A stretch of 64,000 bases of DNA, taken from the NCBI RefSeq assembly GCF_000006565.2, contig NC_031479.1, positions 3,684,289 through 3,748,288 of the forward strand, given 5' to 3'. How positions within the stretch are numbered: the stretch's first letter is position 1; every line of letters begins with the position of its first letter. Below, one piece after another: positions 11,185-23,110 of the stretch. The DNA is from Toxoplasma gondii ME49. Lineage: Eukaryota; Apicomplexa; Conoidasida; Eucoccidiorida; Sarcocystidae. The position numbers and the translations under genes are program-made. Below the pieces are notes generated by a model that saw only the letters and a program-made list of their open reading frames with translations, did no database searches and was not told the origin of the DNA.

Positions 11185-14100
11185 ATGCTGCCTGCATCTT
11201 CCCCCTGTTCGCCTTCTTCCGCGCCGCTGTCGTCGGCTGGAGTGTCTCCGAAAGGCTTCTCTCTGACTTCTCCTCCGCCTTCCTCTCCCGGGGATCTCTC
11301 GGGATCCATCAAGAAGCTTAGGTCCGCTCTGAGGCGTCTGCGATATCCTCCCGCGCTCCAGTCCTTCATCCCGAGTGTCCCTACAGCTCCCGGCGCGCTG
11401 GACGATGAGAACCTGAGCCGCGGAGACGTAACCACATTCTTGGCAGTTCTCCACTTCCTCTGCATGCAGCTGAGTGAAGGAGTCTGGCGAGCGTTTCAGG
11501 ACCGAGGCTACGACCTCCTGTACAAAACAGACCAACGGTTCGTCCAAACTTTATGGAAATTTCTGGTAGGGCTTTCTCCACTGGACAGGCGACACGAAGA
11601 AGACACAAAAGGGCAAGAAGCCTAGACTTGAATGCATAGAGGGATGCTGCACTCGTCGAAGGCTCTGGAAAGGCGCTTGTCTGAAGTGACGCGTCACTTG
11701 CGGCTGCCTGAAAACCTGTACGGAAGTTCAGCTTCGGTCTGTCACTCAGCCAAAGGCGTGGACATCGGGGGTTGCCTCTTGGAACTGTTCGTCTATTTGG
11801 AAGCGGAGTAGATTGCCGTCGTCAATCCTGTAGTGTCGTCACATGCTTTTGCGTCGCCTCCCATGTCTCTGTTACGCCGAAGAAGATCCCTCATCTCGTC
11901 TGCTTTTGCATGTGCTGCTGCCCCGATGCAGCGGGACGAGTGTCACTACAGGCCAGCTTTGACGGTGTCTCAGTTTTTGTCGCCGACGGGTTTCGCGGAG
12001 CGGAAGATTCACCTCTGTCTCGACGTCGTGCACCTTTGCCGGCAAATTCACAACCAGTATGCGATGCAGCATCTCCCGCGAGCAGTCCGAAGAAGCAAGA
12101 GTCCTCAGCTCTCTGTCGAAGTCTCCCCTCTTTACTTCAAGGATGAAAACTGTCCCCCCCAACCGCACTGCAACGCTCCCTCTCCGCGGAAAGCTGCGCT
12201 GCTTTCTGGCGTGGCGTCGGAGGCCCACGGCGTGAAGACATGCGGGGGTCCCGCGCATGCAGTTGTCTCTCCCCGGAGAACCAGAAAGTCTAGAGAGGCC
12301 TTTTTCAGTGGTGCACAGGCGAGAGGCAGGCCTCCAGGTGACGGTGTATTTGCGGGGACGGACGGAGAAGAGAGTGCCGAAGAGAGAGACGGCTGGCGTT
12401 CTGCTTCTCGGTGGGAGACAACAGAGGCTACTCCCCATGTGAATCTTGAACAAGCGTCAGCAGACCGCATGCAGTCAACGACGTTGGGTCATCAGAACGA
12501 AGAGAGTTTGGCTGGGGATGAAGGTGGAAACAGATCCGCGACTGCTGCTTGCGACCCTTCAACTTCCCATAGAATAACCGGCCCTGTCGGACTGCCCGAC
12601 GAAGTTCGACCCAGGCCGACAGAAAGTCTCCAAAGCGAGAGGGTCGACCAGATCTGGAGGACTGCTCAAATGCTTCAGCTTCTCATGGAGGTGAATAAAA
12701 AGACACACTTCGTTTCTCTCACCTCGACTGTGGCAAGCGTTGAATCGTTTTCATTGTCGGAAGCTCCTGTAGCTTTCTGACTTTCGGATGCTGATAGTTT
12801 CATGTTTACATCTGTGTCGCGACATTCAAGGTGAGAATATGGAGTCCAACTCGTTGTATCTCTGCTTCCCAGAAACGGCCGCTTTGGTAAGCGTACCAAT
12901 CCCATTCCGTAGTGTGTGTCGCCAGTGAAGAGTAGATATAAAGTGATAGACTCTCGTATCACGCGCAGACGAAGTCTATGAAGGAGACGAAAAAAGTAAA
13001 ACATTGTGGCTTATAGACACGCCAGTTTAGACGTTCGGATGTTTCAGCGTCTGGAGGGTTTCCCGCTGTCTCGGTGAAGCTGCTTTTCCTGGCTTTGTCT
13101 CCTCTTCCGGATCTGTATCTCTTTCGGTCGACTGCATGCGAACCCTGAGATCTCTGTTCAGTCCGTGTATTGTAAATACGGAGGTCGAGATCTCCGGAGA
13201 GTTCTGTGTGTCGTTTCTTTTTCCTTTTTCCAGCAAGTCACGAGCTTGAGCGGCAAAGTCGGCGCCTTCAGCCAACGCGTGACGGCCTCGGTCGACGAGT
13301 TGCATCTTCAAGTTCAGCTCCTGCAGACTCGCGTGTCGATTTTAGAAAGTCGTCTGGGGTCTGGCGTCGAGGCCTTTTCTCCAGGGCCGGGCACTGGGGC
13401 GAATCCCCAAAGTTCGCGGAAGAATCTCGAGTCCACGCACCTCCAAGGGGGTCCGGGTATCCCCTGTGCAAGCGATCATTCGCGTTTTTCCGGCGGCTCT
13501 TCTTCGCTTGTGGGGCACCGCCCAGCTGGAGGCGTCGCTGTCTCTTCTGGGATGGGTTCGGTCGAGGACAGAAGTTCGAGTGTCGCCGTCAGCGCCGCCC
13601 TGGGAACCTGCCCCGCGAAGAATGGATCTCTGATCTCTCAGTCGCGTGAGGTCTCTGGGCCGGACAGCCGTGTCTTGGCTGGCCAAACGTATGCAGCAGG
13701 GGCAAGGGACGAGGGGAGGGAAGTCGCGGCTCTGCAAAGCGACAGAGCATCCCCGTGCACTCGAATGGGAGACGGGAGTGCGGAAGACCACCGCCAGGAG
13801 CGTACAGTGAATCGAGCGGAGGCCTTTTCTCCCGGAGAACGCAGCCCGCGCGATTCCGTTCCGACCGAGAACAACGCGCGGGGGAAGGAAGAAGAGAGTT
13901 CTGCGTGGGGCTTCGCTGTCCAGACTCCGTCCTGTGACGTACAGTTCCCGTTTTCTCCTCACACGCGTCCGAGTTTTCCGACGGCCAGCGCGTTTGCAGC
14001 AGTCCGCATGGAGAAGGGATTTGCTGACGGCTCGGCGAGTCTCGACCCTCTGGATGTAGAGATGCAGCGGAATGTCCTTCGGATCACAGAAAAGATCGAG

Positions 14101-14967
14101 AGTCTCCAAGCTGTGCTTCGACGATCTCGGAACTCGGGTCCAGCCTCTCGTCCTCGATCTGCCTGTCCTGAACCGACAAACGCTTCTGCCAGAGTCTTGT
14201 CGCAGGGACAGGCCGAAGCTGTCTCGGCGCTCCCCTCAGACTTCCATCCCTCCACGTCGTCGATTCATGCCCGCGCCTCTCTTGCAACCGGAGGAGGAGC
14301 GGGAGAAGCAGCCTCTTTCAGCGTCTCTTCTCAACACCGAGGGCCTGCGTCGGGGGTCAAGGAAGTCGAAAGATCCTTCGCTGCCCTCTCCGGACCCCCG
14401 GAGACGTCCCCGCGGGTGTCGCCGACTGTTGCCGTTCGACGGGGGTCGACCGAGGCGCCCAGCTTCTCTGCAGACTCGCCAAGCGGCTCTGGAACTCGTT
14501 GTGATTCCCTGGGGCTTCCAAGCTTTCCACCGCCAGCGGGAAACGCAGAGGAAAGAGGGATCGACTGTGTTTCGGTGTCGAGGGTCGGTTCTGCGGTCTC
14601 ACAACCACCTGGAGAAATCTACAGTGGAACTCGAGAGGGAGAGGAAAAGGAATGCAAGATACGTCGGGGCTTCTCGCCCACAAGCGACCTTTCCGAGCCT
14701 TCAGACAGACGCCAGCAGAGTCAGCAAACACCTTTTTTCGGAATTAGCTGCAGTAGCGATGGTTCGCGGAGCGAACTTCTTGGGTCCTCCACGGGGTCGC
14801 TGTCGAAAGCCTCTCCCGACCACCCGAAGGCAAGCGCCACGCCTGAGAAATTCGACTTTCTTTCTCTCTCCAAACAGTGGCTCCCGTGCGCCGGAAAAGA
14901 CGTCGAAGGTTTCGTTGCCGCTGCTGCGGCCTCGGCCTGGGGCAGCAGTGCACACGAGAACATATGA
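11185..14967 (+). CDS. CEP44-like centriolar protein (3 exons)
   Basis: Model: exons 11185-11565, 11932-12690 and 13234-14967, about 957 residues, all junctions in phase 0 with GT-AG introns. The N-terminus matches the CEP44 domain. Residues ~40-127 contain IKKLRSALRRLRYPP and end in TDQRFVQTLWKFL. Splicing exon 1 to exon 2 then gives FLRDECHYRPALT, which lines up with the vertebrate LLRDQFNYKPILT segment, followed by FAERKIHLCLDVVHLC. That alignment fixes the junction. Exon 3 opens with a heptad coiled coil (residues ~381-422, e.g. LHLQVQLLQTRVSILESRL). A second helix lies near VEMQRNVLRITEKIESLQ, and the remainder is Ser/Pro/Gly-rich. In animals CEP44 binds centriole microtubules and promotes centriole-to-centrosome conversion; a role at parasite centrioles or basal bodies is inferred. 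The vertebrate protein is about 390 residues, so most of the excess is disordered tail. Confidence 0.85.
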
Positions 14968-16480
14968 TGGCTCTCTGATTCACCTACTGTTGAACGTTCT
15001 TGGCATTTTTGTCAACGGCTTTATATATATATATATATATATATTTATGTATGCGCATGTTCATGTGACCCTTGTAGATGGGAAAACGTGTCTGCCTTGG
15101 GAGCAGAAGGGATGCTTAAAGTCTGGACAAGGGGGCTGGTTGGCGAACCGGGGTTGATGAGTGTGTTTTTGCGAAGGCAGAAGCGGAGGAATGTGTCGCT
15201 GTCAGCTGGAGAGTTTTTTCTTCAAACGGTGCATGTGCTAAGATGCAAATGAAAGGAAGGTGAGCCCCGTGGGGGCGCGAAAGGGCTTGCAGGGCGCTAC
15301 AGAAGGGTCGAGAGCAAAGCACAATCGTTGCATTCTACGTCAATTTGGCTTTTTCGCTACAGAACGAGGCACTCCCAGCCACGTCGAAAGAGGACACTAA
15401 GGTATTTTACGAAGACAACAACTTTCCTTCACACGCGGCAATCCCCACCGCAGACGAATGCAAACTGGAAGCGGAGCAGTCCAGCTTCCTCGATGGCTGG
15501 CCACTTACTATTTTTGCTTTGATCATTTTCACGGACTTCTCCGGCAATGCAGGAGGCTGGAATACTGCGGGTAAATCCACTGGAGCGTCTCGGGGCTGTA
15601 ACATAGTCACGGTTCCTCTATTTTCAAACCCCGTTGGTTGTTAGAGCACCAGTCCGCTGTCATGTTCAAGACGCTCGAGAAAACGAGTTCTTTCGTTATT
15701 CCTGCGGTGAAAATAAATTCAGCTGACAGCCGCAAGGTCAGATCGGTCGAACGGGCACGAACCTAACACTGAGCAGAGGCGTTTATTCCCCTCAGACGCA
15801 GGGGATGCAAAAGCGCATTTGCGTGAGACGCGAGTGTGATGATCGATTACCATTGGCTCTGCTCGGACAGACGGCATGCGGTTCTTTCTCAAATTCGGAA
15901 CCCCAGTGTTCCTCAGTTGCCTTTTATCCTCGTACGTCATCGACGGATGCAAAATGTCTATCGCATTTCGTTGAACTGAACTGCTTACAGGCGGCTTTCG
16001 GTTTGACGGAACTTTCAAAATGCAGTACCTGTCCGTCGGTTCGTACCTCAAACCGTGTATTTACCGGATATATACATATATATACGTTATTGTAGGAGTA
16101 GCGAAGCTTACAGAAAAGCACATGTTTTTATCGAAAATCTTTTCAAGACACGTGTGTTTTGCCATGTTGAAAGAAGCGATCTGGGGTTTTCACTCCCAGT
16201 GTACGACTTCAGCAAAAAATACGTCTTGAGAGGAGTCCTAGGTTCCTTGCGGTCAACAGTTACCACCCAATTCAAAACAGATACTTTGAGTGACTAAGAC
16301 AGAACCTCTCTGTCGCGCCGATCTTTTTTGAACTTCGGTGCAGCGGCAAACTGAAGGTTACAGCGTCCGTGTCGGTCTTTGTCGAGACACAGATTGGAAG
16401 AAGAATTTGCGTGCTGTTCACCGATATTAATCGCGTTACCGCGTGGTTCTAAAGTCAAACGAGAAAGACAAACAAAAGCG
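14968..16480. other. Intergenic region with TA microsatellite
   Basis: It holds a (TA)n tract at about 15022-15044 and a shorter TA-rich stretch near 16066-16086. Open frames are short and unremarkable. No gene seen. Confidence 0.5.
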
Positions 16481-16504
16481 CGGTACCGGCTGGGATCGAA
16501 CCAG

Positions 16505-16537
<33 letters not shown>

Positions 16538-16554
16538 GGCTGAGCTACGGAACC
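16481..16554 (-). tRNA. tRNA-Asn (anticodon GUU)
   Basis: The 74-nt reverse complement folds as a full cloverleaf. The acceptor stem pairs GGTTCCG with CGGTACC, with one T-T mismatch at pair 4-69, and the discriminator is G. The D arm is GCTC/GAGC, the anticodon arm is TGTGG-CTGTTAA-CCACA, the variable loop is AGGTC, and the T arm is GCTGG-TTCGATC-CCAGC. The anticodon is GTT, reading AAC/AAU. There is no intron and no encoded CCA, as expected for a nuclear tRNA. The T-loop and D-arm supply the internal B and A boxes for RNA polymerase III. The minus strand downstream of 16481 shows no long T run for at least 35 nt, so the terminator position is unclear. Confidence 0.97.
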
Positions 16555-17734
16555 TGGGACTCCTCTGTTGTGGTGCCCCCCCCAAATTCTGTGGAAGCAG
16601 CTGCCACGGAATCGAGTTTTTCCCCATCCTGCTTGCCCCCCCTGTCCAAGTTTCATTGGCACATGCATGCAGGATTGTTCTCCCGGTGTTGGCAATCTCT
16701 TGTCCAGTACTTTTTTTTCAAAGCCCCTATTTTTCCTCTCGGAGTCTGTCCCGAGTCTGGACTTAACACGGTGTGTACTCGCTGCCACTCCGCTGGAGAC
16801 CGCGGGTGGCTTTTCTCCTCGCTTTGTTTGTGGAGAATCTGAGCCTCGCGGTGTCCACTGGAAGAAACATAAGCAACTGTTTCCGCCAGCTTGCTGTGTA
16901 TTACTTTTCCAGTCAATGTTTGTTTGAGATGTGTACAAACTGCCGTCTGACCCCTCGCGTCAAGCACCACATCCTTTGCCGTACCTCGTTGCTTTTCCTT
17001 CGGCCGCGGCTCTTCTCCGGAATGCACCTATTCTACTGAATGGTCTAACATTTAGCGACAAACTGGCCGTTTCAGCGAACTCTTCAAGGCAGCAGTCAGC
17101 ACTTCTTGGGGGGGTGCTGAGGAAAGAGACGACGGAACGCCACACTGGCACACCGGGACACTCTCTGTTGATGTGCCTGCAGCCCCGTATTTATTCCAAA
17201 AGGCATGCTCGGGTACCCGCCAGCTCTACATTTAATTCGCTTATGCGGGAATCTCCGTTCAAGGTCAAATTCGACGAGTAACGGACCGAAACGAATCTCT
17301 CAGACGACCGCGAGAATCTCATCTCAGAATTCGTTCCGGCGGTGTCTGTACGCCCGAGCCCCAGGCTAGGTCCGTGATCGTTGGACAATGTCAGTGTGGC
17401 ATTTTTCGTTTGGACCTCCGGATGGAGTAGACCCGTAGAATGCTTGTTTGTTTTCGCTGGTTCACCATTTCTAGGCAAGAAATGTTAACAGCAATAAGGC
17501 CTGCCCGTGGTGTGTCTCCCGTGGGTCGCTTCGTCGCCTGAGCGCTGCCTCCGCCCGAAGGACCCCAGTACTTCACACCCCTCGGAAAAGTGGGTCAACA
17601 TTCTGCACTGCGGGGAACAAGATTAGCGTTTCGGCTTCTCCCCACTTTTTCCCGAGCACCGCGGGAGTCTCTGTTTGCCTTTTGCATTTCCCTCCACCCT
17701 CTCTCTCCGTCTCGCGTCCCCTCCACGTGGTGCA
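16555..17734. other. Intergenic region upstream of the TAF8-like gene
   Basis: It lies between the tRNA gene and the TAF8-like start codon and probably contains the promoter and 5' UTR of the latter. Short open frames on both strands have no protein-like features. Confidence 0.5.
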
Positions 17735-19714
17735 ATGTATCCTCCGTCACCCCCTTTTTCAGGGGCCTCCCCTTGCCAAAGCGGTGCCGTTGGGGGCTCG
17801 GACTCCACAGCCATTGTTTCATCTGACGATCACGTGTCTTCGGACTCCAGTGCCGCAGGGCCAGCTTCTTCCCACCACTCTTCACCTACTCCTTCGGCGC
17901 CCTACGCTGGAAACGACTCAGGACAGGCTGTGCCTGCTGCCTCGCCCTCCGCTGCTCTTCAACATCAGGAAGATGGTCGGTGTGCTTCCGAATCTTCCGC
18001 GCTCGACTCCCAGGCCCCGGGGGGTCCGGCGTCTCGCCCCGCCACTAGTTACATCATGACGGGGCCGCTCCCAGGGTTGCCTCGACCCAGAACCGAGACC
18101 GTTTTGCTGGACCCCGCGTCTGCGGCCTCGCCCTTGACTCTCGAGAGCGCCGCAGCTGGGTCTGCCCTCTCCGGATCCTCTCTAGGCTCCAGCGGGACCC
18201 GTGCCCCTCCAGGGTCTGGATCGGGTAGAGGGGCCGGCGCTTGGCCCCCGGGTGGGGCGCCTCAGGGCCGGACGCTCGTGACTGTCCCCAGTGTATGTGG
18301 AAGTCGTAGGCGGTACATGCATGCGTTGCTGCAGCGGAGTGCCGCCTGGATGATGTTCAGCAAGGGTGTCCAGAGCGTGGAACCGCAGTGTCTCGAGTAC
18401 GTTTCATCTTGGCTTGCGTTCCGGATCGGGGCCATCGGGCGCCAGGCAAAGATCTACGCAAACATCCGCGGCACCAGCGTCGCGAACTACTTCGACGTGA
18501 AGCAAGCTTTGTTCGACGTCTGCCCTGCCTCCTACGCCGCTCTCTTCCGCACCACGGGGGTCGAGCCGGTGGCCGGAACGCAGCCAAAGGAGGTCCTCTT
18601 GGGTGCAGACGGCAGAGGACGCCGCGCGCGTCAGGCCGCCCTCGCCCGCGGCGCAGAGGCGGACACCAACCCCCCACTCGAAGGGACCGAAGCAGAACTT
18701 GTGGTGACTACGGAGGACTCCTGGGTGTACCGCCGCCTCGTGGGGGAGCCCGCAGACCCCCTCGGCGCGGAGGAGTCCAACGCGGTCTCAGGCGTATCCG
18801 CGCCTCTCGCCGCGGGGCCCGCGACCCTTGACACCCCGCACGACGCACCGGTAGGGCGCGAAGACGCGCAGCGGAGCGGGCCCCTCGGCCCTGGGACTGG
18901 CCCTCAGTTTCCAGGGGCAGCTGCGTCGCCGCCTGACGCTTCACCTTCAGCTGCAGGCCCCGGAGGCGCCCCTGGAGGAACTCCCCGGGTGGACCTGTCG
19001 GGTGGGGCCTCTCCGGCGGTGGGGCCCGCAGCTGGAGGCGCAGGGGCTCTTCCAGGGGCCCCGGGGTACGCAGACGTCGCGCCCGCGAGGGGCGACCTGG
19101 GTCCCGTGAAGCCGGGGTCGACCCGGAGCGCAGAGCCGCCTCTGCACATACCCCCGTGGCTTCCGCAGTTCCCCCCGGCGCATCTGTGGGCCTGCACGCC
19201 GACGCCCTCTGCCCCCGCTTGCGACGGAGTTTCCCTGGACTTCAAGAGACAGTGTGCGAAGATGGAGCTGCAGCTGCATCTACCTCAACTGCAGCTTCCC
19301 CAGCTGCCGCCGCCTTCCGCGAGGTGGGGCGAGGGGGGGGCCCGGCGAGACCCTGAAGGGGATGACAGTGGCGGGACCCGCAGGTGGCGGGGAGGAGACA
19401 GCAGGATGGGGATGAAGCGGGGCCGAAACGCTGCGGAGGGAGACACTGCCAATCACTCGTTGTGGGGCCTTCCACGAGACGAGGGAGGAACGGCGTGTCT
19501 GTCCGAAGACGACGAGGTGGAGAAGGAAGCCGCAGACGCCGACGTTGCCGGGGAAGACAGGTGTGGGGGGAAACGGCGAGGAAGCGGGAAGGAAGAGAAC
19601 GGAGGCAAAGGGAAGAAAAGAAGAACGAAACAGGAAGACGAAGTTATAGAGAGAGAGGTAGTTGCAGACTCTGCTCAATTCGGAAAACAGGGGAATCTTC
19701 TTCTCAGCTGGTGA
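17735..19714 (+). CDS. TAF8-like TFIID subunit (bromo-associated histone fold)
   Basis: A single open frame of 659 codons runs from ATG 17735 (MYPPSPPF); the frame upstream has only non-ATG starts. Residues ~192-262 form a histone fold of the bromo-associated (BTP) type seen in TAF8 and TAF3 (LLQRSAAWMMFSKGVQS ... YVSSWLAFRIGAIGRQAKIY ... FDVKQALFDVC). Residues ~468-490 carry LHIPPWLPQFPPAHLW followed by TPT, which matches the short conserved TAF8 C-terminal motif (PPFPPKHTY..TP). The two motifs in this order favour TAF8 over TAF3, whose second domain is a PHD finger; none is seen here. TAF8 pairs with TAF10 in TFIID and helps recruit it to promoters. The flanks are Ser/Pro/Gly/Ala-rich. The C-terminus has a basic Lys/Arg stretch (GGKGKKRRTKQ) that could act as a nuclear localisation signal. 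Human TAF8 is about 310 residues, so this protein is doubled by disordered sequence. Confidence 0.8.
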   Translation: MYPPSPPFSGASPCQSGAVGGSDSTAIVSSDDHVSSDSSAAGPASSHHSSPTPSAPYAGNDSGQAVPAASPSAALQHQEDGRCASESSALDSQAPGGPASRPATSYIMTGPLPGLPRPRTETVLLDPASAASPLTLESAAAGSALSGSSLGSSGTRAPPGSGSGRGAGAWPPGGAPQGRTLVTVPSVCGSRRRYMHALLQRSAAWMMFSKGVQSVEPQCLEYVSSWLAFRIGAIGRQAKIYANIRGTSVANYFDVKQALFDVCPASYAALFRTTGVEPVAGTQPKEVLLGADGRGRRARQAALARGAEADTNPPLEGTEAELVVTTEDSWVYRRLVGEPADPLGAEESNAVSGVSAPLAAGPATLDTPHDAPVGREDAQRSGPLGPGTGPQFPGAAASPPDASPSAAGPGGAPGGTPRVDLSGGASPAVGPAAGGAGALPGAPGYADVAPARGDLGPVKPGSTRSAEPPLHIPPWLPQFPPAHLWACTPTPSAPACDGVSLDFKRQCAKMELQLHLPQLQLPQLPPPSARWGEGGARRDPEGDDSGGTRRWRGGDSRMGMKRGRNAAEGDTANHSLWGLPRDEGGTACLSEDDEVEKEAADADVAGEDRCGGKRRGSGKEENGGKGKKRRTKQEDEVIEREVVADSAQFGKQGNLLLSW

Positions 19715-22700
19715 AGCGTCACTGTTCTCAAGGCGACGCGGTTGCCGCGTAAAGCAAGCGACTTCCGGTTGGAGCTGGAGAAATAGTTTTTAATCATGGC
19801 ATTCGAGGCCTGGTTCTTCTGCAGCTCTTGCTCTCCTGCACGATTCTCGGATGTCCTGGAAACGAAAACGGAAAAAAAGTGCATTACGGGGTTTAAAAGG
19901 TTTCTGTCCTCGTAAGAAGCAAAGCCCCGATTTGGGTCCCGTTGTCAGAACTTCCAAGTACGCAGTGAAGTAAACACATGGATCTTGACAAGAAACTTAT
20001 GAAGTCGTCTAAACGAGGACTCGCTTCTCTTTGATTTCCTTCTAGCGATGAGTGAAGTCACATCGTTCTAAAGCTCGCGACTGGGTTGTCCCTGAAAGCG
20101 GGGCAACAGCGCAGTCTGTGACGTGGTTTTTTGTGAGAAACGCATGTTCTACTTGATAATGGTTGTGCCGCGTACCAAGTGGTACGTTGGAAACTGAGAA
20201 CTCTTTCCTTTTATGTCTTTACGGGTTTTTGCAGCTTTTTTTTCGTCGCAGTCCACCGCACTCCCGTGGAAGTTGGGCCTTCGTTACGAATTCGGAGCCA
20301 ATTTAGATTGGTACGAAAAAGTTATTGTATCATCCTTACAAAGCAGCAGCCGTCGTTAGCATACAAGGAAGAAAGACAACTTTAAGCGTAGAATGATTCA
20401 TCCAGTTCAGTGAGGGAGACGTTTAGCAAACGTCATCGACATGCGATGATAAACGGCAACTTTAGAAACACGGTATCTCCACCTGCAGGGGCGCTGTATC
20501 ATCAACACACTTGCTTCCTATCTCCCCAGCGTCATAGAAAGGCTCTCACAGGCCGAGTTCGTCCAGTCAGTTGGAGCCTCTGCAGAAGTAAAGAGTCTGT
20601 CGAATTCTAGAAATCCATTCTTATGACCAGCAGTTTCACCATGTGTAAGGGGGAGTTGTCTGCTCAGTTCGTGGTTTTCTACGTAGCCCCAGGAGATTTA
20701 GTTGGGTTCTGTGTTATCACATGGAGGTCGATAGTCGGTCACCGCAATCGCTCTCCGCCCCTATCTATTCACTGCCTCGGATTCACGCATTTCCACGAGT
20801 GTTCTCCTCTGACAGAATCGCGGCTTGTGCCTCTGGAGTGTCTCTGGGGAACTCGTTGAGTTATCGTACGGTGTTTATAGTGCTCTCAATCCATGACCAG
20901 TTCCGTCTCCGTTTACTGGAACTCATGAAAAAGTGACAAAAATAAGACTGACGTTTCCAAGATTAAAAGGATCGGCGAACTCCGTGACAGCCGCGGAGGA
21001 AATACCGGGACCGGGAGATGCAGCTGTCTTCCACTATGACTGGCCGGTGCTGTGCAGCATCTCCTCCTGCGGTGTGTGGGTGTTCCCTTTGCTCTAGAGA
21101 GAGCCTTCTCGCAGTTTCTTTCTACGTACTCCGTGTCAGCAGCCGCCGCAATACGAGGGACACAAACGTTTTCCGTGATTACTGGGCCTAGCGTCTCTGC
21201 AGGCAGATCAGTATAAAATCTTTCGAAGTTCCAGCAGAGGCCCCGCGCACCCGAGTCCAGTGTGCGTCAGGGGAAAGGTTTTTGTCTCTGAAACAGTTTT
21301 AGCCGCGGACCGATTCGGGTGACGCGCTTGGCAGTTTCTCATTTGCTGCATAAAGAGCCAGCAACAAGGTCCTACACGCAGGACATATGCTCTGATGTGG
21401 GGAAACGGATGTGCAGTTTCAATAAAAATACGGGCGAGAAGACTTTGAAAAAAATCCCGCGAGTCTAAAAGCAAAGCACTTGAACCTAGATTGCTGGAAA
21501 CCGGATACAATCGCAGCGGTGGCTGTCTAGAGCAGCAGAGCAGTTTCATGAGGCCAGATACTCTAGCGTTTTATTACTGAACCTCGTGCAAAGAAATCGT
21601 TAACAAGGACTTCCAGTGAAAAGCTAGAGCCACCATGAAGACAAGAAACGGACTGTTTTTTATTACTATTCTTCGGATTGCTGTTACGCGTGTCTCGAGC
21701 GTTTCCGCGGTGTGAAGGCCACGAGTGTGTTGCTGATTTCTTCGGTTTTCTTCACAGTGTCTTCCACATGCGTTTTTTATGCTTTTTCTCGGAAACCTCA
21801 GTGAACTTGCGGCTGATTGTCGCCTCCAGCGTGTGGCGGCTGTTCTGTATCTTTCGTTTTCCGACAAAATACGTTGTCGCTAACGCCAGAAATACGTATA
21901 ATAAGATTCATAAAAACTTAGCTTATGAAATCTGAGTTCCTTTTGGAGCAATCACAATTTTCGAAAACACTGTTGCGCTCATTGTGAGTTATTAGCTATT
22001 ATCATATTCTAATCGATACTACATGGTTTTCTATTCGAGAGCGTTTCCGGGGCGACTTCACGTTTCAGATTTCCCTGAAGTGACCGTGACGACAGTCTTC
22101 TCTCTTGAGAAAACGAAAACATGTCTGTCTCTCTACTGTCGGTCACGAGTCCGGAACGTCATGAAAGGACCTTTCCTTGAATTCTCAGCATCTCGGAAAC
22201 TGCCATGTCTCCACGTCGCCGCTGTAACTCACGACAAAAAACAAAAGTTTTTTCTAAAACCGACAGTGGCAGCCGAAATGTTTAAGGCACAGCGAGTTGA
22301 GTGTTCAGCCCCAATTCGCTTAGAACACAGAGAGAGATCTTCGTGACGTCACCCGATTTTCTCCGACTTCACTGTAGCGACAACTTTCAAAAAGCGATGA
22401 AACTGTGTGTTCGACCCATTAGCCTCTGCTCCACATCTCTCGTTCTTCCCCTCTTTGAGGGGGCCCTTCCCATCGAAATACCTGTTGTCTTTGCTTCCTC
22501 TGAGTTTGTGTTTCCTTCGCCTAACTCTCTTTACCTTCTCGAGGCGCGCTTTTACCGTTTCCCTTCCCTAGAGCAAAAATCGACACTTCTGTCTCGTTTT
22601 AGTCCATCAGAACTTGCCCCTCGTTTTCCCTGTCCATCTGTCTTTTCGGTGCTTCTTCGCAGGTATCTCTGGCCATCCTAGTCTGGGTGCATTGACATGT

Positions 22701-23110
22701 TTCCCTTTTTAAAGAGCCATCAGCTTCTCTGTCGCTCCTTATCGCAGTTGCACTTCTCTTGATCTGACGTCAAAGTCCCAGAAGCCATGTGATATGTGCG
22801 TAGGAGAACGCAGCATCTGACGAACCTGCGACAACCGAATGAGCCTTACGCAATCACATATATGAGTAGGTGAATACCACGTTTAAAATGGTTCGCTCCA
22901 AAGCCCCGTCTTCGTCTTCCTTCCGAAGCTCTTTCTCTTCATATCTCTGGATGTCTGTTGAAAAGTCGATCAAAGTGAGACCTCGTCGCCACCGCTCACT
23001 TTTTTCTCTGAGTTCCCTTCTGCGCCGAGAACGTCTCGTCCGGCACACCGAAGATGTATCTTCGAACTATTTCCAGCGTCGTCTCTCTGTCTCCGCTGCC
23101 TCGCCTCTTT
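19715..23110. other. Convergent intergenic region (3' flanks of TAF8-like and p25-like genes)
   Basis: About 3.4 kb is expected to hold two 3' UTRs. A plus frame at 22301-22681 (126 codons) is pyrimidine-rich and has a faint hydrophobic resemblance to other proteins, but no splice or start support. No RNA gene, repeat or convincing CDS is visible. Confidence 0.45.

Noticed and set aside
14072..15157. 361-codon plus-strand frame overlapping CEP44 exon 3
   Set aside because: It is in a different frame from the spliced CEP44 product, rich in Arg/Pro as expected of a shifted GC-rich frame, and reads into a TA microsatellite encoding Tyr/Ile repeats.
17675..17734. 20-codon upstream extension of the TAF8-like gene
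   Set aside because: It begins with TTG; the first ATG in frame is at 17735.
22301..22681. Possible LON-type domain exon (VLPLFEG..., LLEARF) on the plus strand
   Set aside because: The resemblance is short and lies in pyrimidine-rich DNA; no matching second half or splice signals were found.
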